From Dyella caseinilytica (lineage in GTDB: Bacteria; Pseudomonadota; Gammaproteobacteria; Xanthomonadales; Rhodanobacteraceae), in NCBI RefSeq assembly GCF_016865235.1, contig NZ_CP064030.1, forward strand, positions 1,922,001 to 1,986,000: DNA of 64,000 nt, read 5' to 3'. The first letter of the stretch is position 1; each line of letters starts with the position of its first letter. A model generated the notes under the pieces. That model ran no database searches, was not told the DNA's origin, and saw nothing but the letters and a program-made list of their open reading frames with translations. Positions 28,341 to 37,607 of the stretch are shown here, piece after piece. The translations under genes were made by a program, and so were the position numbers.

Positions 28341-28646
28341 AGGTCATCGTGTAACGCGGTGATAGACGCATCGATATCTGCACTTTCCGGTTTTGCCATG
28401 AACCTTTCCGGCGTTGCGATATCGATAACATTGCGTACGTGTTGCTGAAGATTTGTCATCAAGCCGGCAACAAAGAAATTCAAGCCGCACTGCACCATGT
28501 GTAGAGCGTGTGAATGCGCAAGAAATCAGTTGACCTGCAGCATTTTCTTGCACTATACGGTTGCGGCGGTGTCGCAATGACACTGCGTTGTGTGGGGCAA
28601 TCGTAGCAACGTTTCTATTCCTTCTAACTAGAGCAAGGAGAGAGTC
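28341..28646 (+). promoter_or_regulatory. Upstream region of the lanthipeptide operon
   Basis: This 306-bp gap must contain the lanA promoter, because the last 60 bases are AT-richer (CAACGTTTCTATTCCTTCTAACTA-type sequence) and end in AAGGAGAG, an ideal ribosome site for lanA. No clear -35/-10 pair could be fixed by eye. On the minus strand a 46-codon frame (28319-28459) exists but has no ribosome site; I do not call it a gene. Confidence 0.4.
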
Positions 28647-28847
28647 ATGCTTAATGCTTCGCAAGAGCAGATCAACCAATGGCGCCATCACGCGGGCGAA
28701 GATAGCCCGGCCGGTCCGCTTTTCGTGAGCGGCCAATTTGCCGAATCCGACATCGTTTCCAGCACGAATGTGCTTACGTTGGGCGCGGTTTGTTCGGGCC
28801 GTTGCGGTTCGGCCTGTAGTGGCTCGGCTCACGCTGAATGCTGCTGA
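28647..28847 (+). CDS. lanA: Class II lanthipeptide precursor (LanA)
   Basis: 66 residues. A long acidic leader (INQWRHHAGEDSPAGPLF then GQFAESDI) is followed by LTLGA and a 19-residue tail VCSGRCGSACSGSAHAECC with five Cys and four Ser. Ser can be dehydrated and joined to Cys as lanthionine by the LanM encoded seven bases downstream. The leader has the W...SPAG layout of mersacidin/lichenicidin-type leaders, and GA before the Cys-rich tail is a typical cleavage site. AAGGAGAG precedes the ATG. The five Cys against four Ser and no Thr mean at least one Cys must stay free or form a disulfide. The core boundary is inferred. Confidence 0.82.
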   Translation: MLNASQEQINQWRHHAGEDSPAGPLFVSGQFAESDIVSSTNVLTLGAVCSGRCGSACSGSAHAECC

Positions 28848-28853
28848 GCGAAA

Positions 28854-31733
28854 GTGGCTTCGGTCGCTTTCACTGATAATTTCATCGAGTCGCTGGGTTG
28901 TCTGCTGGCCCCGTCGTTGGGAAAGCTGGCAACCCAGCTCATTCTTATTCCGGAACTCTCTTCGCGCGAGCGCGAGGTAATTCTCGAAGAAACCCGGGAA
29001 TCGCTCTCAGGCGTGCTGCACGCGAAGCTGACGCGGTTGCTGCTGGTTGAATTGAATGCAGCCCGTGTCGGCGAACGCTTGAGCGGCGAGGATAGTGCGG
29101 AGCGATGGAACGAGTTTATTGCCCTGGCGTCGCAACGTTCGTTCTGGGAGGAGCTCTCTGAGCACTATCCCACGTTGCTGCATCGCGTGGAGCGCCTGAT
29201 TCATCATCGCTGCGAGGCCTCCTATCTTTTTGCGCAGCGGTGGGTGGCTGATCGTACAAAGCTTGCGACGCTGTGCGACGGCCCTGTGGGCGAGTTGCAG
29301 GCATTGAGCTTTGGTGCCGGAGACAGCCATCGTGGCGGTTTGACCGTCGCGCTGCTTCGGTGCGAGGGCGGCCGGGTGGTGTACAAGCCTCGCTCGGTGG
29401 CTGTGGACGCCGTGTTGCGGGATTTCATCGCGGTGCTTGCAGATGAGCATGGCGCTGACCTCAGCATCCAGGTGCCGCGCGTCATCAATGGCATCGATTA
29501 CGGCTGGGCCGAGTTTGTCGAGCATTGCTATGCAGCCGGCGAACATGAGCTGAGCTGTTTTTACACGGGGATCGGGCATCTGTTGGCGATCATGCACGTG
29601 CTTGGCGCCAGCGATCTGCATGCCGAAAACCTTATCGCACATCGCAACACGCCCGTCGTGGTGGACTGCGAAACCCTCTTTACGCCCAAGCTCGCCATGC
29701 CGCCTTCGGGTTTCGGCAATGCGCTGGATCGTGCGGCGGAGCTTGTTTCCGGCACCGTGTTGCACATTGGTTTGCTGCCGGGGCGTGCACAAGCATTGGG
29801 CTGGCGCGGTATCGATTATTCCGGTGTTGGTTCGCTGCCCGGTCAGCAGCCGATGATGTCCCGGCCGGCGATTCTCAAGGCGGGCACCGATGAGGCGTAC
29901 CTTGGTACAACGATGATGCCGGTGCCGGTTGCAAAGAATCATCCCAGTCCCGAACCCGCGCTGGCGACGTATTGGCCCAATGCGCTGGAAGGGTTCGACA
30001 GCCTGACTGCTACCTTGCGTCGGCTCGACGCCGCCGGCTTGCTGTCGCCGCGACTGCAGGCCTTTGCCGATTGCCGCGTTCGTGTAGTGGTGAGAGCGAC
30101 CGAAGTCTACGCGGAGATCGGCCGCATGCTCTGGCATCCAGTGTCGTTGCACAATGAGGCACAGGCGAGGCAGCGTGCGCATGAACTGTTCGCCAAAATG
30201 GCTGCGAATGTCGTGCTCGCACCCAGCGATCCGTTAGTGATCGAGAGCGAGATCGAGGACTTGCTTGTTGGTGACATTCCGTTCTTCAGTACCCTGGTGC
30301 GCGACGGACAGCTGCATGGCTCTCGCGGCGTAAACTGGCTACCACCGGGCAATCTGGCCGACGCGGCGTTACAGCATTGGCGCGCGTCAGACTTTGCATT
30401 CGAGCGCAATGTGATTCGCGCCACGATGGTCAGCGCCTATCTCAACGATGGCTGGACATCGATGGGCACGACGCTTGTACCGCAAGTGATCCGTGATGGC
30501 GATCTGGATCAGCGCCGGCGCAAGCAAGCAGCACAAATCGTGCAAGGTTTGGTCAGCAACGCCATCCGTGGCAATGATGGAAGCGTGGCCTGGATTGCGC
30601 CGGTGCTCAATGTGACCGGTTGGTCAGTACAGCCGCTGGCGGTGGATTTATATGGCGGCCTGTCGGGTGTTGCTTTGCTGGCGGCTGCCTATGTGCGCGA
30701 AATGCATGCGGGCCGGGCCGATCCTGTGGCAGGTATCGAAGCGTTGTCGCAGGCCATCCAATACACCTTGCGGTTGGCTGAAGTGAAACTCGCGGCGACC
30801 TTGCACGGCAATATCAAGACGCGCCCGCCTACGATCGGCGCGTACATCGGGTTGAGTGCGCAGATCTGGACCTTGCTGATGCTGGCGCAATGGAATCGGC
30901 AACGTGGCGACGAACTCGATCGTGCCATGGCACTGGCGGACGGCGTGCTGGACGCAGCCGCCGAGGATGAGACGAATGACATCCTTACTGGCAGGGCTGG
31001 CGCGATTCCCGTTGTGCTGGCGCTTGCGAAACAGACGGGTGAACAGCGTTATCTCGACATCGCGGTTCAGCTGGGTCAGCAGCTGTGCGATCTGGCACGG
31101 CACGATGGTGACAGGGCGTATTGGGTGCACCCGCAGATGTGGCCGACCGGACTCGGCGGCTTTTCGCATGGTGTCACCGGCGTCGGCTGGGCGCTGACCC
31201 ACTTGGCGCGCGCAACGGGTGAGACTCGCTTCGAGGAAGTGGCGCAAGCGGCGTTCCGCTTCGAAGATGCCGCATTCGACGAAGGTGAACAGGGCTGGAC
31301 GGATCTGCGCAACCTTGGCGGTCCCAAGACAGCATCGGTGTGGTGTCATGGAGCGGTCGGTATCGGCCTGGCGCATCTGGATCTTGACCCGCGCATGGAA
31401 CAGGCACGGACGCGAGCGCTGTTGCAGCATGCCGTGCGCGCGACAGCCAGCAAAGGATTGGGATGGAACCATTGCTTGTGTCATGGCGATCTTGGCGCGT
31501 GGGAACTGCTGCACCAAGCCGTCCCGCTGGGCGTTGCGCCGGATGGGATGACGCGTGAGAGCTTGCTGGCGCATATCCTGAGCAGCCTGGAGGAGTATGG
31601 GCCGTCCTGCGGTTTGACCAAGGGCGTATTTGTGCCGGGGTTGATGCCGGGTCTGGGCGGCGTGGCGTATCAGCTGCTGCGGATACATCCGGAAAGCCGC
31701 TTGCCTTCGGTGTTGCTACTTGGGAACAGTTAA
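28854..31733 (+). CDS. lanM: Class II lanthipeptide synthetase LanM
   Basis: 959 residues from a GTG seven bases after the lanA stop. The N-terminal dehydratase domain (DUF4135, about 90-500) has VVYKPRSVAVDAVLRDF, GASDLHAENLIAH (near residue 254) and VVVDCETLF, the kinase-like residues that phosphorylate and eliminate Ser/Thr. The C-terminal LanC-like cyclase (about 610-955) has GFSHGVTGVGWAL, WCHG (near 830) and CLCHGD (near 876), which supply the zinc Cys-Cys-His set. Length is normal for LanM. No LanT, immunity ABC or protease gene is beside it, so maturation and export must use distant genes. Acts in the cytoplasm on LanA. Confidence 0.95.
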   Translation: MASVAFTDNFIESLGCLLAPSLGKLATQLILIPELSSREREVILEETRESLSGVLHAKLTRLLLVELNAARVGERLSGEDSAERWNEFIALASQRSFWEELSEHYPTLLHRVERLIHHRCEASYLFAQRWVADRTKLATLCDGPVGELQALSFGAGDSHRGGLTVALLRCEGGRVVYKPRSVAVDAVLRDFIAVLADEHGADLSIQVPRVINGIDYGWAEFVEHCYAAGEHELSCFYTGIGHLLAIMHVLGASDLHAENLIAHRNTPVVVDCETLFTPKLAMPPSGFGNALDRAAELVSGTVLHIGLLPGRAQALGWRGIDYSGVGSLPGQQPMMSRPAILKAGTDEAYLGTTMMPVPVAKNHPSPEPALATYWPNALEGFDSLTATLRRLDAAGLLSPRLQAFADCRVRVVVRATEVYAEIGRMLWHPVSLHNEAQARQRAHELFAKMAANVVLAPSDPLVIESEIEDLLVGDIPFFSTLVRDGQLHGSRGVNWLPPGNLADAALQHWRASDFAFERNVIRATMVSAYLNDGWTSMGTTLVPQVIRDGDLDQRRRKQAAQIVQGLVSNAIRGNDGSVAWIAPVLNVTGWSVQPLAVDLYGGLSGVALLAAAYVREMHAGRADPVAGIEALSQAIQYTLRLAEVKLAATLHGNIKTRPPTIGAYIGLSAQIWTLLMLAQWNRQRGDELDRAMALADGVLDAAAEDETNDILTGRAGAIPVVLALAKQTGEQRYLDIAVQLGQQLCDLARHDGDRAYWVHPQMWPTGLGGFSHGVTGVGWALTHLARATGETRFEEVAQAAFRFEDAAFDEGEQGWTDLRNLGGPKTASVWCHGAVGIGLAHLDLDPRMEQARTRALLQHAVRATASKGLGWNHCLCHGDLGAWELLHQAVPLGVAPDGMTRESLLAHILSSLEEYGPSCGLTKGVFVPGLMPGLGGVAYQLLRIHPESRLPSVLLLGNS

Positions 31734-31948
31734 TACCGTTCGAACACCGTTACGCAGTCTCTTTGGGAAAACTCAGACGCGCCGTCAAAGCGAGCGTGTC
31801 CGTATGCTTGCCCAGCTTGGATAGTCGGTTTTTAACCACTTCTCAGTCGCTTCGTTACGCATGCCTAACAAGCGCAAGCGCACATTGATGATCCGGGCAG
31901 CGCAAACTGCCCCCCGCCCACTATCCTGCAATGCGGTCGAGGCCATTC

Positions 31949-32182
31949 ATGAACACTCAAGGCACACCACATGCTCGTTCGCCATGGCAACTCAGCACAT
32001 GGTCTGATTATTTCGCCCGTTTCGTTCACCTTACGGGGAAAGACTCCCGCCAACAGGCGCCCGTGCGTATAACGCGCCGGCAGGAGTTGCTTGCTGCGCA
32101 GGACAAGAAACGGCAGGAACATCGCGCCCACGTGCTGGAGTTGTTGCGTGAAGTGCGAGAGAAGCACCAGCACGCGCCGTAA
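31949..32182 (+). CDS. Possible small basic protein
   Basis: 77 residues, Arg/Gln/His-rich and helical (RITRRQELLAAQDKKRQEHR then VLELLREVREKHQ). The start lacks a good ribosome site and the frame is open upstream to 31931. It ends 17 bases before the convergent GGDEF-EAL gene. I include it with low confidence because the composition looks protein-like; no family is recognised. The gap 31734-31948 shows no other feature. Confidence 0.35.
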   Translation: MNTQGTPHARSPWQLSTWSDYFARFVHLTGKDSRQQAPVRITRRQELLAAQDKKRQEHRAHVLELLREVREKHQHAP

Positions 32183-32199
32183 CCGTCTTTAGACCACCG

Positions 32200-35127
32200 C
32201 TACAGCCAGTGATCGATCGGCCCAGGGTGGCCGAGCAGATAGCCTTGTCCCATTTCGCACCCCATGCTGAGCAGGGTGTCGAATTGCGCCTGGGTTTCGA
32301 TGCCTTCGGCGATCACCTGGATATTCAACGCATGCGCCAACGCCAGGATGGCGGCGACCACCGTGGTGCTGTTCTTGCTGCCGACCTTGTCGAGTTCGTG
32401 CACAAAGGCGCGATCGATTTTCAGCATGCGCATGGGCAGCGAATGCAGGTAGCTGAGCGATGAATAGCCGGTGCCGAAGTCGTCGAGCGCCGCGCCGACG
32501 CCGACGCTGCGCAGGCGATCGAGCATGACGCGCACGCTTTCCGGATTATCGAGCAGGGCGCCTTCAGTTACTTCGGTCACGAGCCGGGAGGGTGAAAGTC
32601 CCGTGCGCTCGAGCATCTTCAGGATGCGCGTGTCAAAATCGGAATGACGCAGGTGCAGCGCCGAGACATTGAAAGTGACGAACGTTTCGGACGAACCTCT
32701 TTGCGCCAGCATGCGGCAGCTGATTTCAAACAAGCGCCAGTCGATGGCTTCGATCAGGCCGCTATCTTCAGCAATGCGTACGAAATCCATCGGCCTCAGC
32801 AATCCGCGTTGCGGATGGTTCCAGCGGATCAGGGCTTCGTAACCCATGATCTTGCCGTCGTCGAGCCGGAAGATCGGTTGGAAGAAAGGCTCGAATTCGT
32901 TCTGGCGCAGCGCTTTGCGCAACTCGCTTTCCATGGTCAGCACGTCGACCATGTCCTTGGCCAACGCTTCATCGAATATGGCAAAGCGTTTGCGACCTAA
33001 CTGTTTGGCCTGATAAAGCGCCATGTCTGCATCGCGGATCAATTCATCGGCGTCCAGGTAGCTGGAGTCGCCGCAAGCGATGCCCACGCTGACTGAGGGT
33101 TCAAGTTCTTTGCCGGAAATGCGCAGTGGTGTCGCCACCGCTTGCAGTACACGGTCGGCGATCGCTGTGGCATTGGCGGTCACTTCGATGTCTTCAAGCA
33201 AAATCGCGAATTCGTCGCCGGAGAGCCGCGCCACCATATCCGGCTCGCGGACATGGGTAAGCAGCCGCATGGCGATCGCTTTCAGGAATTCGTCGCCGGC
33301 CAGATGGCCCAGGCTGTCGTTGATCACCTTGAAGCGGTCGACGTCCAGGTAGAGCAAGGCGCAACGGCGGTGTGGTTCGTGCTGAATGGCGGTGAGGATG
33401 GTGTCGAGTCGTTCGCGCAGGTAGCCGCGGTTGGGCAGGCCGGTTAACGGGTCGTGCATGACCTGATGATGCAGCTGTTGTTGCATTTGCTCGCGGCGGG
33501 CGATTTCCGCGCGCAATTCGCGTGTGCGTTCCTCGACGCGATGTTCCAAACGCAAGTTGGCCATATGCAGGGCGGCAGCGGAGCGGCGCCGGTAAATACT
33601 GTTGGCGATCTGCAGCGCGACGAAGCTCAGGAGTTCCTTTTCCGCAGGCCCATAACTGGCATTCTGGTCATAGCTCTGGACCACTACCACGCCGATGGTG
33701 GATTCGTCCACTTTCAGTGGCACACCCAGCCAGCAGGCACACGGTTCGCCGATGCCGTGCCGTACTACTTCACCGTCGCGCATCAAGGCGATGATGTCGG
33801 CCTGTTTGCCCGACCACGGTTCACCCAGCCTGATCACGTATTCGCTCAAGCCGCGCCCCACCGGCCGGCTTATCGTGTGATGGACGCCAGTATCGATGTA
33901 ATAGGGAAAATCCAGCTTGCTGCGATCGTCGCTGAGCAAGGCAATGAAGAAATTCCTTGCATCCAGCAGGCCCCCGACAACGGTATGGACGCGTTCGTAA
34001 AAGGCGCTTTCATCGATATCGGCAGTGGCCAGCTGCGCCAGCTGGAACAGCGCCTCCTGCAAATGTTCCGCACGCTGACGTTCGCGCACTTCCTGCCGCA
34101 ATCCGCGGTTGACCTCGGCAAGCTCTTCGGTGCGTTGGCGAACGCGGCGCTCCAGTTCGTTCTTGCTTTCCTTGCGTTCCAGCGCGGTGAGGATGTGACT
34201 GCCGACAAATTCGAGCAGGGTCAGATCGTCGCGCGAATACACCAGTCCGGTACTGTAGTTTTGCACGACCAATGCGCCGTGCACGCTGCCGTTGTGCAGC
34301 ATGGGGACGCCAAGCCAGTCATCGCTGTCTGGTCCGGAAAGGATCAATGGCCCATTGACCTGTGCGATCAGTTGTTCGTCACTGCCCATCAGCGGCTTGC
34401 CTTGGGTCAGCAGGTACCAGGTCAGCGTATGGCGACGGTCTTCGAGCTGGATTTCGCGTGTTGTGTCGGGCTGGTCCTGGTCCTGGATGTCCGCGTAGTA
34501 CAGAAAGCGCATGGTGTCGCGCTCGGGGTGATAGCGCACGATGAAGAAGTTCTCGGCGTACATCAGCCCGCTGACGATGCGATGGATCTCGTGAAGCATG
34601 TCCGGCATGTCGAGATTGGAGCCGGAAAGGTCGGAGATCGCGAATAGCGCGCGCTGCAGGTTTTCCGAATGTTCGAGCTGGGCGTGGGAGTCGTACAGGT
34701 CGGCCAGCTTCATTGCGTGATAAAGCTGCCGTACGCCAAGCTGAAGATAAGGGCTCATGCCACCCAGCAGGGTCTTGGCGGCGACATCGCCAGTCAGGCC
34801 AAGCAGCACAACCACCTGTTCCTGGCTGAGCAAGGTCAGTGCGTAATGCTTGCCATCCGGAGAGAGCAGACCTTCGCCTGCCTTCAGGGTGTTTCGCGCA
34901 AGCTCCACGACGCCGCCGTCGGGCAGGGGCGTATCCGTGGCGTGGTGGTGACCATACGGGTTCAGCCACAGCACCTGCGCACGAGCACAGCCGGGCTGCT
35001 TCATGGCCAGCGCCTCGATCAGTGCCCCCACTTCCTCAGGCGTGGTGGCCTCGATAAGACGGCTTAGCCAGGCCGCATGGTCCGGCTCCTCGACGGGTCG
35101 TGCTTGGATAGGGAGAGTTCGGCTCAT
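32200..35127 (-). CDS. GAF-GAF-GGDEF-EAL signalling protein
   Basis: About 975 residues, no membrane helix. Two GAF domains are seen (near 150-310 with LILSGPDSDDWLGVPM, and near 365-530 with CACWLGVPLKVDESTIGVVV), separated by a coiled coil (RRVRQRTEELAEVNRGL). The GGDEF domain (about 560-715) has the loop RLSGDEF, where the first Gly is Ser, with RxxD (REPD) kept upstream. The EAL domain (about 725-970) has YEALIRWNHP, and LDDFGTGYSSL, so phosphodiesterase activity against c-di-GMP is likely while cyclase activity is reduced or regulatory. A GTG at 35133 is an alternative start. Lone gene. Confidence 0.92.
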   Translation of the reverse strand: MSRTLPIQARPVEEPDHAAWLSRLIEATTPEEVGALIEALAMKQPGCARAQVLWLNPYGHHHATDTPLPDGGVVELARNTLKAGEGLLSPDGKHYALTLLSQEQVVVLLGLTGDVAAKTLLGGMSPYLQLGVRQLYHAMKLADLYDSHAQLEHSENLQRALFAISDLSGSNLDMPDMLHEIHRIVSGLMYAENFFIVRYHPERDTMRFLYYADIQDQDQPDTTREIQLEDRRHTLTWYLLTQGKPLMGSDEQLIAQVNGPLILSGPDSDDWLGVPMLHNGSVHGALVVQNYSTGLVYSRDDLTLLEFVGSHILTALERKESKNELERRVRQRTEELAEVNRGLRQEVRERQRAEHLQEALFQLAQLATADIDESAFYERVHTVVGGLLDARNFFIALLSDDRSKLDFPYYIDTGVHHTISRPVGRGLSEYVIRLGEPWSGKQADIIALMRDGEVVRHGIGEPCACWLGVPLKVDESTIGVVVVQSYDQNASYGPAEKELLSFVALQIANSIYRRRSAAALHMANLRLEHRVEERTRELRAEIARREQMQQQLHHQVMHDPLTGLPNRGYLRERLDTILTAIQHEPHRRCALLYLDVDRFKVINDSLGHLAGDEFLKAIAMRLLTHVREPDMVARLSGDEFAILLEDIEVTANATAIADRVLQAVATPLRISGKELEPSVSVGIACGDSSYLDADELIRDADMALYQAKQLGRKRFAIFDEALAKDMVDVLTMESELRKALRQNEFEPFFQPIFRLDDGKIMGYEALIRWNHPQRGLLRPMDFVRIAEDSGLIEAIDWRLFEISCRMLAQRGSSETFVTFNVSALHLRHSDFDTRILKMLERTGLSPSRLVTEVTEGALLDNPESVRVMLDRLRSVGVGAALDDFGTGYSSLSYLHSLPMRMLKIDRAFVHELDKVGSKNSTTVVAAILALAHALNIQVIAEGIETQAQFDTLLSMGCEMGQGYLLGHPGPIDHWL

Positions 35128-35543
35128 GGCCACCCAGCTATCGATGAGACACCTATCAACGAGTACCTGTTGTGTAGAAAACGTGAAATAGCACGGATAA
35201 GGCTAAATCCATCGATACATTGCGATATGTATCGGTCAAGTCGGTCTCTCGCTTGAGCCTGTTCAGGTGTCACATCCCCTGTATGCGGGGCCAGCATAGC
35301 GTGAATTCAGCGCGTTATTACACTGGCTGCGGTGGTGACGCCGATACTGCACTGCAAAAGAGACCAATGGCCATTTTTGGCGGGTCAAATGGCTCTTGGC
35401 GATGATCTCAATTTCAGCAACATGGGGACGCTTGATGGAGTGACTTCAGGCAGGGGCCGGTGCGCCCGTTGCAGGGGGATGATGCTTGCAGGGAGCGGGC
35501 CTTTAAAGAGCAGGGCCTACAGGGACTACACAGGAGGGTAGTG
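35128..35543. other. Gene-free interval
   Basis: About 416 bases between the divergent GGDEF-EAL and lipoprotein genes. Both promoters must lie here. The stretch GGCCATTTTTGGCG followed by TCAAATGGCTCTTGGCG (near 35369-35403) is an imperfect repeat that might be a binding site. No frame with a ribosome site was found. Confidence 0.4.
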
Positions 35544-35972
35544 ATGAAAAAGGGTATAGCAGCGGCGATGGCCGCGTTGGTTTTTGCAGGTTGCGCCACG
35601 ACTGGCGTGAAGGTCGTCGACAAGCAAGCCCTGGATACGCTCAAGCCGGGCGTCACCACGATTGCCGATGTAAAAGCAACTTTTGGACCGCCGTTTCAGG
35701 AAACCAAAGAACCTGATGGCACTGACCAGATGCAATACATAAGCAAGATCCGGGTGCGGGACGATAGCGGCAATACGGGTCCGGTGGTCGGCTCGAATAT
35801 TCCCAGGCAGATCGAAAAAAACGTTTCGGCCATGCTGGTGTTCGACCAGGCAGGCCACTTTTTGCATGCCTGGACCGCCGATAAAACCGTGGATGAAAAC
35901 GTGCCGGGCAATCTCGGCAAAACGCAGGCGGGTGATGTCACCCGCGGTTCCCTTGCCGGGCATGGCATATAG
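35544..35972 (+). CDS. SmpA/OmlA-like lipoprotein
   Basis: 142 residues. The lipobox VFAGC (Cys near 17) predicts lipidation. The following KQALDTLKPGVTTIADVKATFGPPF is the helix-helix start of the SmpA/OmlA (BamE-like) fold, as in other small outer-membrane lipoproteins. It is a paralogue-like relative of the true BamE at 59789-60298, not the Bam subunit itself, given the divergent C-terminus (MLVFDQAGHFLHAW). AGGAGGG stands just before the ATG. A Rho-independent terminator follows at 35997-36024. Confidence 0.8.
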   Translation: MKKGIAAAMAALVFAGCATTGVKVVDKQALDTLKPGVTTIADVKATFGPPFQETKEPDGTDQMQYISKIRVRDDSGNTGPVVGSNIPRQIEKNVSAMLVFDQAGHFLHAWTADKTVDENVPGNLGKTQAGDVTRGSLAGHGI

Positions 35973-35996
35973 CCTGATGCACTGGAATCCAGCGCG

Positions 35997-36024
35997 AAAG
36001 CCCGCGATAACGCGGGCTTTTGCT
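35997..36024 (+). terminator. Rho-independent terminator
   Basis: GCCCGCG, ATAA loop, CGCGGGC, then TTTTGCTT. It stands 25 bases after the SmpA-like lipoprotein stop and fits as its terminator. Confidence 0.8.
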
Positions 36025-36063
36025 TGATCGGCGTTGCGGCAACGCCCAAGTGCTTCGTGGTCT

Positions 36064-36480
36064 TCAGTCAGCCACCACGGTGCCTTGATGGTAAACGATC
36101 TTCCAGCCTTCCACCGTGCGCCGCCACAGCGTGGCCCGGCGTGTCAGGCGTTCGCCTTGCTTGAGGGTATAAGTCAGCAGATAGTTGTCGGCGGCGATTT
36201 CGCGGCAATGAAAATTGCTGGCTTCCCATGCGTCTTCATCCGGATGTTTGAAGCGTTCCTCAAGTACATCGAGCACATAGGCGCGGCTGTAACGCTTGCC
36301 GGAGGCGCCGACTTCCCAGAAGTCAGGTTCGGTCATCGCTTCGAAATCCTGACGAGTGGTGCCGAATTCAGGACGATGAAAAATCGGTTCGCGTTGCTTC
36401 AGTTCATGGAGAACCGGGAGCAGGGCGGGATTGGTGACTAGGCTGGGTTCCATGTGGCTGGGCGTGAGTGGGCCTGTCAT
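36064..36480 (-). CDS. DUF4440/NTF2-like protein
   Basis: About 138 residues, no signal peptide. The sequence REPIFHRPEFGTTRQDFEAM, then FWEVGASGKRYSR, and the strand RRTVEGWKIVYHQGT are typical for the DUF4440/SnoaL-like group in which a small protein resembles ketosteroid isomerase. The function is unknown. Starts at 36480 or 36453 cannot be separated because neither has a clear ribosome site. It shares its direction with the aldo/keto reductase but reads after it, with a REP-like palindrome between. Confidence 0.72.
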   Translation of the reverse strand: MTGPLTPSHMEPSLVTNPALLPVLHELKQREPIFHRPEFGTTRQDFEAMTEPDFWEVGASGKRYSRAYVLDVLEERFKHPDEDAWEASNFHCREIAADNYLLTYTLKQGERLTRRATLWRRTVEGWKIVYHQGTVVAD

Positions 36481-36529
36481 GGAGCATATCGAATGCGGCC
36501 TGTCAGGACAGGCTTGCCGGAAACTGTTT

Positions 36530-36555
36530 GTCATCCCAGCTTTCGCCGGGATGAC
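36530..36555. repeat. REP-like palindrome
   Basis: GTCATCCCAGC, TTTCGC, then CGGGATGAC: the same type of imperfect palindrome as at 26125-26152. It lies between the DUF4440 gene and the stop of the aldo/keto reductase. Confidence 0.7.
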
Positions 36556-36581
36556 GAATGGGAGAAGTCACGTGATGAACT

Positions 36582-37607
36582 TCAAACCGGCGGCGGATTG
36601 CGCTCGTCAAAACCACGCTGATGCCAATACGGATAAGCCGGTGTCACAACGCTGGCAACATCGAGCTTGGCGACTTGTTCGGCGGTAAGGTTCCAGCCCA
36701 CGGCGCCAAGGTTCTGCCGCAGTTGTTCCTCATTGCGCGCGCCGATCACCACGGTGGAAACGGTAGGACGTTGCAGTAGCCAGTTCAGCGCGATCTGCGG
36801 TACCGATTTGCCGGTTTCCTGGGCGACTTCATCCAGTGCATCAATGACGCGGTAAAGGTACTCATCGTCTACCTGCGGTCCCATATCGGCCGTCTTGTGC
36901 AGGCGGCTGACCGACGGCAGCGCCTGACCGCGACGAAGCTTGCCGGTAAGGCGTCCCCAGCCCAGCGGACTCCAAACGACCGCACCGACGCCCTGGTCCA
37001 GACCCAATGGCATCTGTTCCCATTCGTAGTCGCGGCCGATCAGTGAGTAATACGCCTGGTTCGCGACATAGCGCGAATAGCCGTAACGATCCGCGACAGC
37101 CAGCGACTTCATCAGATGCCAACCGGAAAAGTTGGACACACCCAGGTAGCGGATCTTGCCCGCGCGCACCAGGTCATCCAGGGTGGAAACCGTTTCTTCC
37201 ACCGGCGTCATGGCATCGAAACCGTGCAACTGAAACAGGTCGATGTAATCCGTGCCCAGGCGTTTGAGCGCAGCATCGCAAGATTGAATCAGGTGGTAGC
37301 GCGAGGAACCGACGCTGTTGGGTCTGTCATCGAAGCGGAAGGTAGCCTTGGTGGAAATCAGTACCTGATCGCGACGCCCTTTGATGGCTTCGCCGAGCAC
37401 TGATTCGGCGGCACCGGACGAGTAGATATCCGCGCTGTCGAACATGGTGACGCCCGCTTCCAGGCAGATATCCACCAGACGCCGTGCTTCCGCCACATCG
37501 GTGCTGCCCCATTCTTTGAAAAAATCGCCTTTGCCACCAAAGGTGCCGGTACCAAAACTCAGCACGGGCACTTTGAAGCCCGATGCGCCCAAACGACGGT
37601 ATTCCAT
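36582..37607 (-). CDS. Aldo/keto reductase
   Basis: 341 residues. The AKR barrel shows the catalytic Asp and Tyr in DSADIYSSG, Lys in VLISTK, His in LFQLHGFD and the C-terminal NADPH region (VVIGARNEEQLRQNL). It resembles AKR11/12-type bacterial general stress reductases. It reduces aldehydes or ketones with NADPH in the cytoplasm; the substrate is not known. AGAGGAT stands 8 bases before the ATG at 37607. The frame upstream (to 37655) has no ribosome site. Lone gene. Confidence 0.93.
   Translation of the reverse strand: MEYRRLGASGFKVPVLSFGTGTFGGKGDFFKEWGSTDVAEARRLVDICLEAGVTMFDSADIYSSGAAESVLGEAIKGRRDQVLISTKATFRFDDRPNSVGSSRYHLIQSCDAALKRLGTDYIDLFQLHGFDAMTPVEETVSTLDDLVRAGKIRYLGVSNFSGWHLMKSLAVADRYGYSRYVANQAYYSLIGRDYEWEQMPLGLDQGVGAVVWSPLGWGRLTGKLRRGQALPSVSRLHKTADMGPQVDDEYLYRVIDALDEVAQETGKSVPQIALNWLLQRPTVSTVVIGARNEEQLRQNLGAVGWNLTAEQVAKLDVASVVTPAYPYWHQRGFDERNPPPV

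Noticed and set aside
28319..28459. 46-codon minus-strand frame upstream of lanA
   Set aside because: Protein-like composition but no ribosome site and it overlaps the 3' end of the upstream gene; not enough to call a gene.
28344..28832. 162-codon minus-strand frame across lanA
   Set aside because: Basic, irregular composition and no ribosome site; it is the antisense shadow of the well-supported lanA frame.
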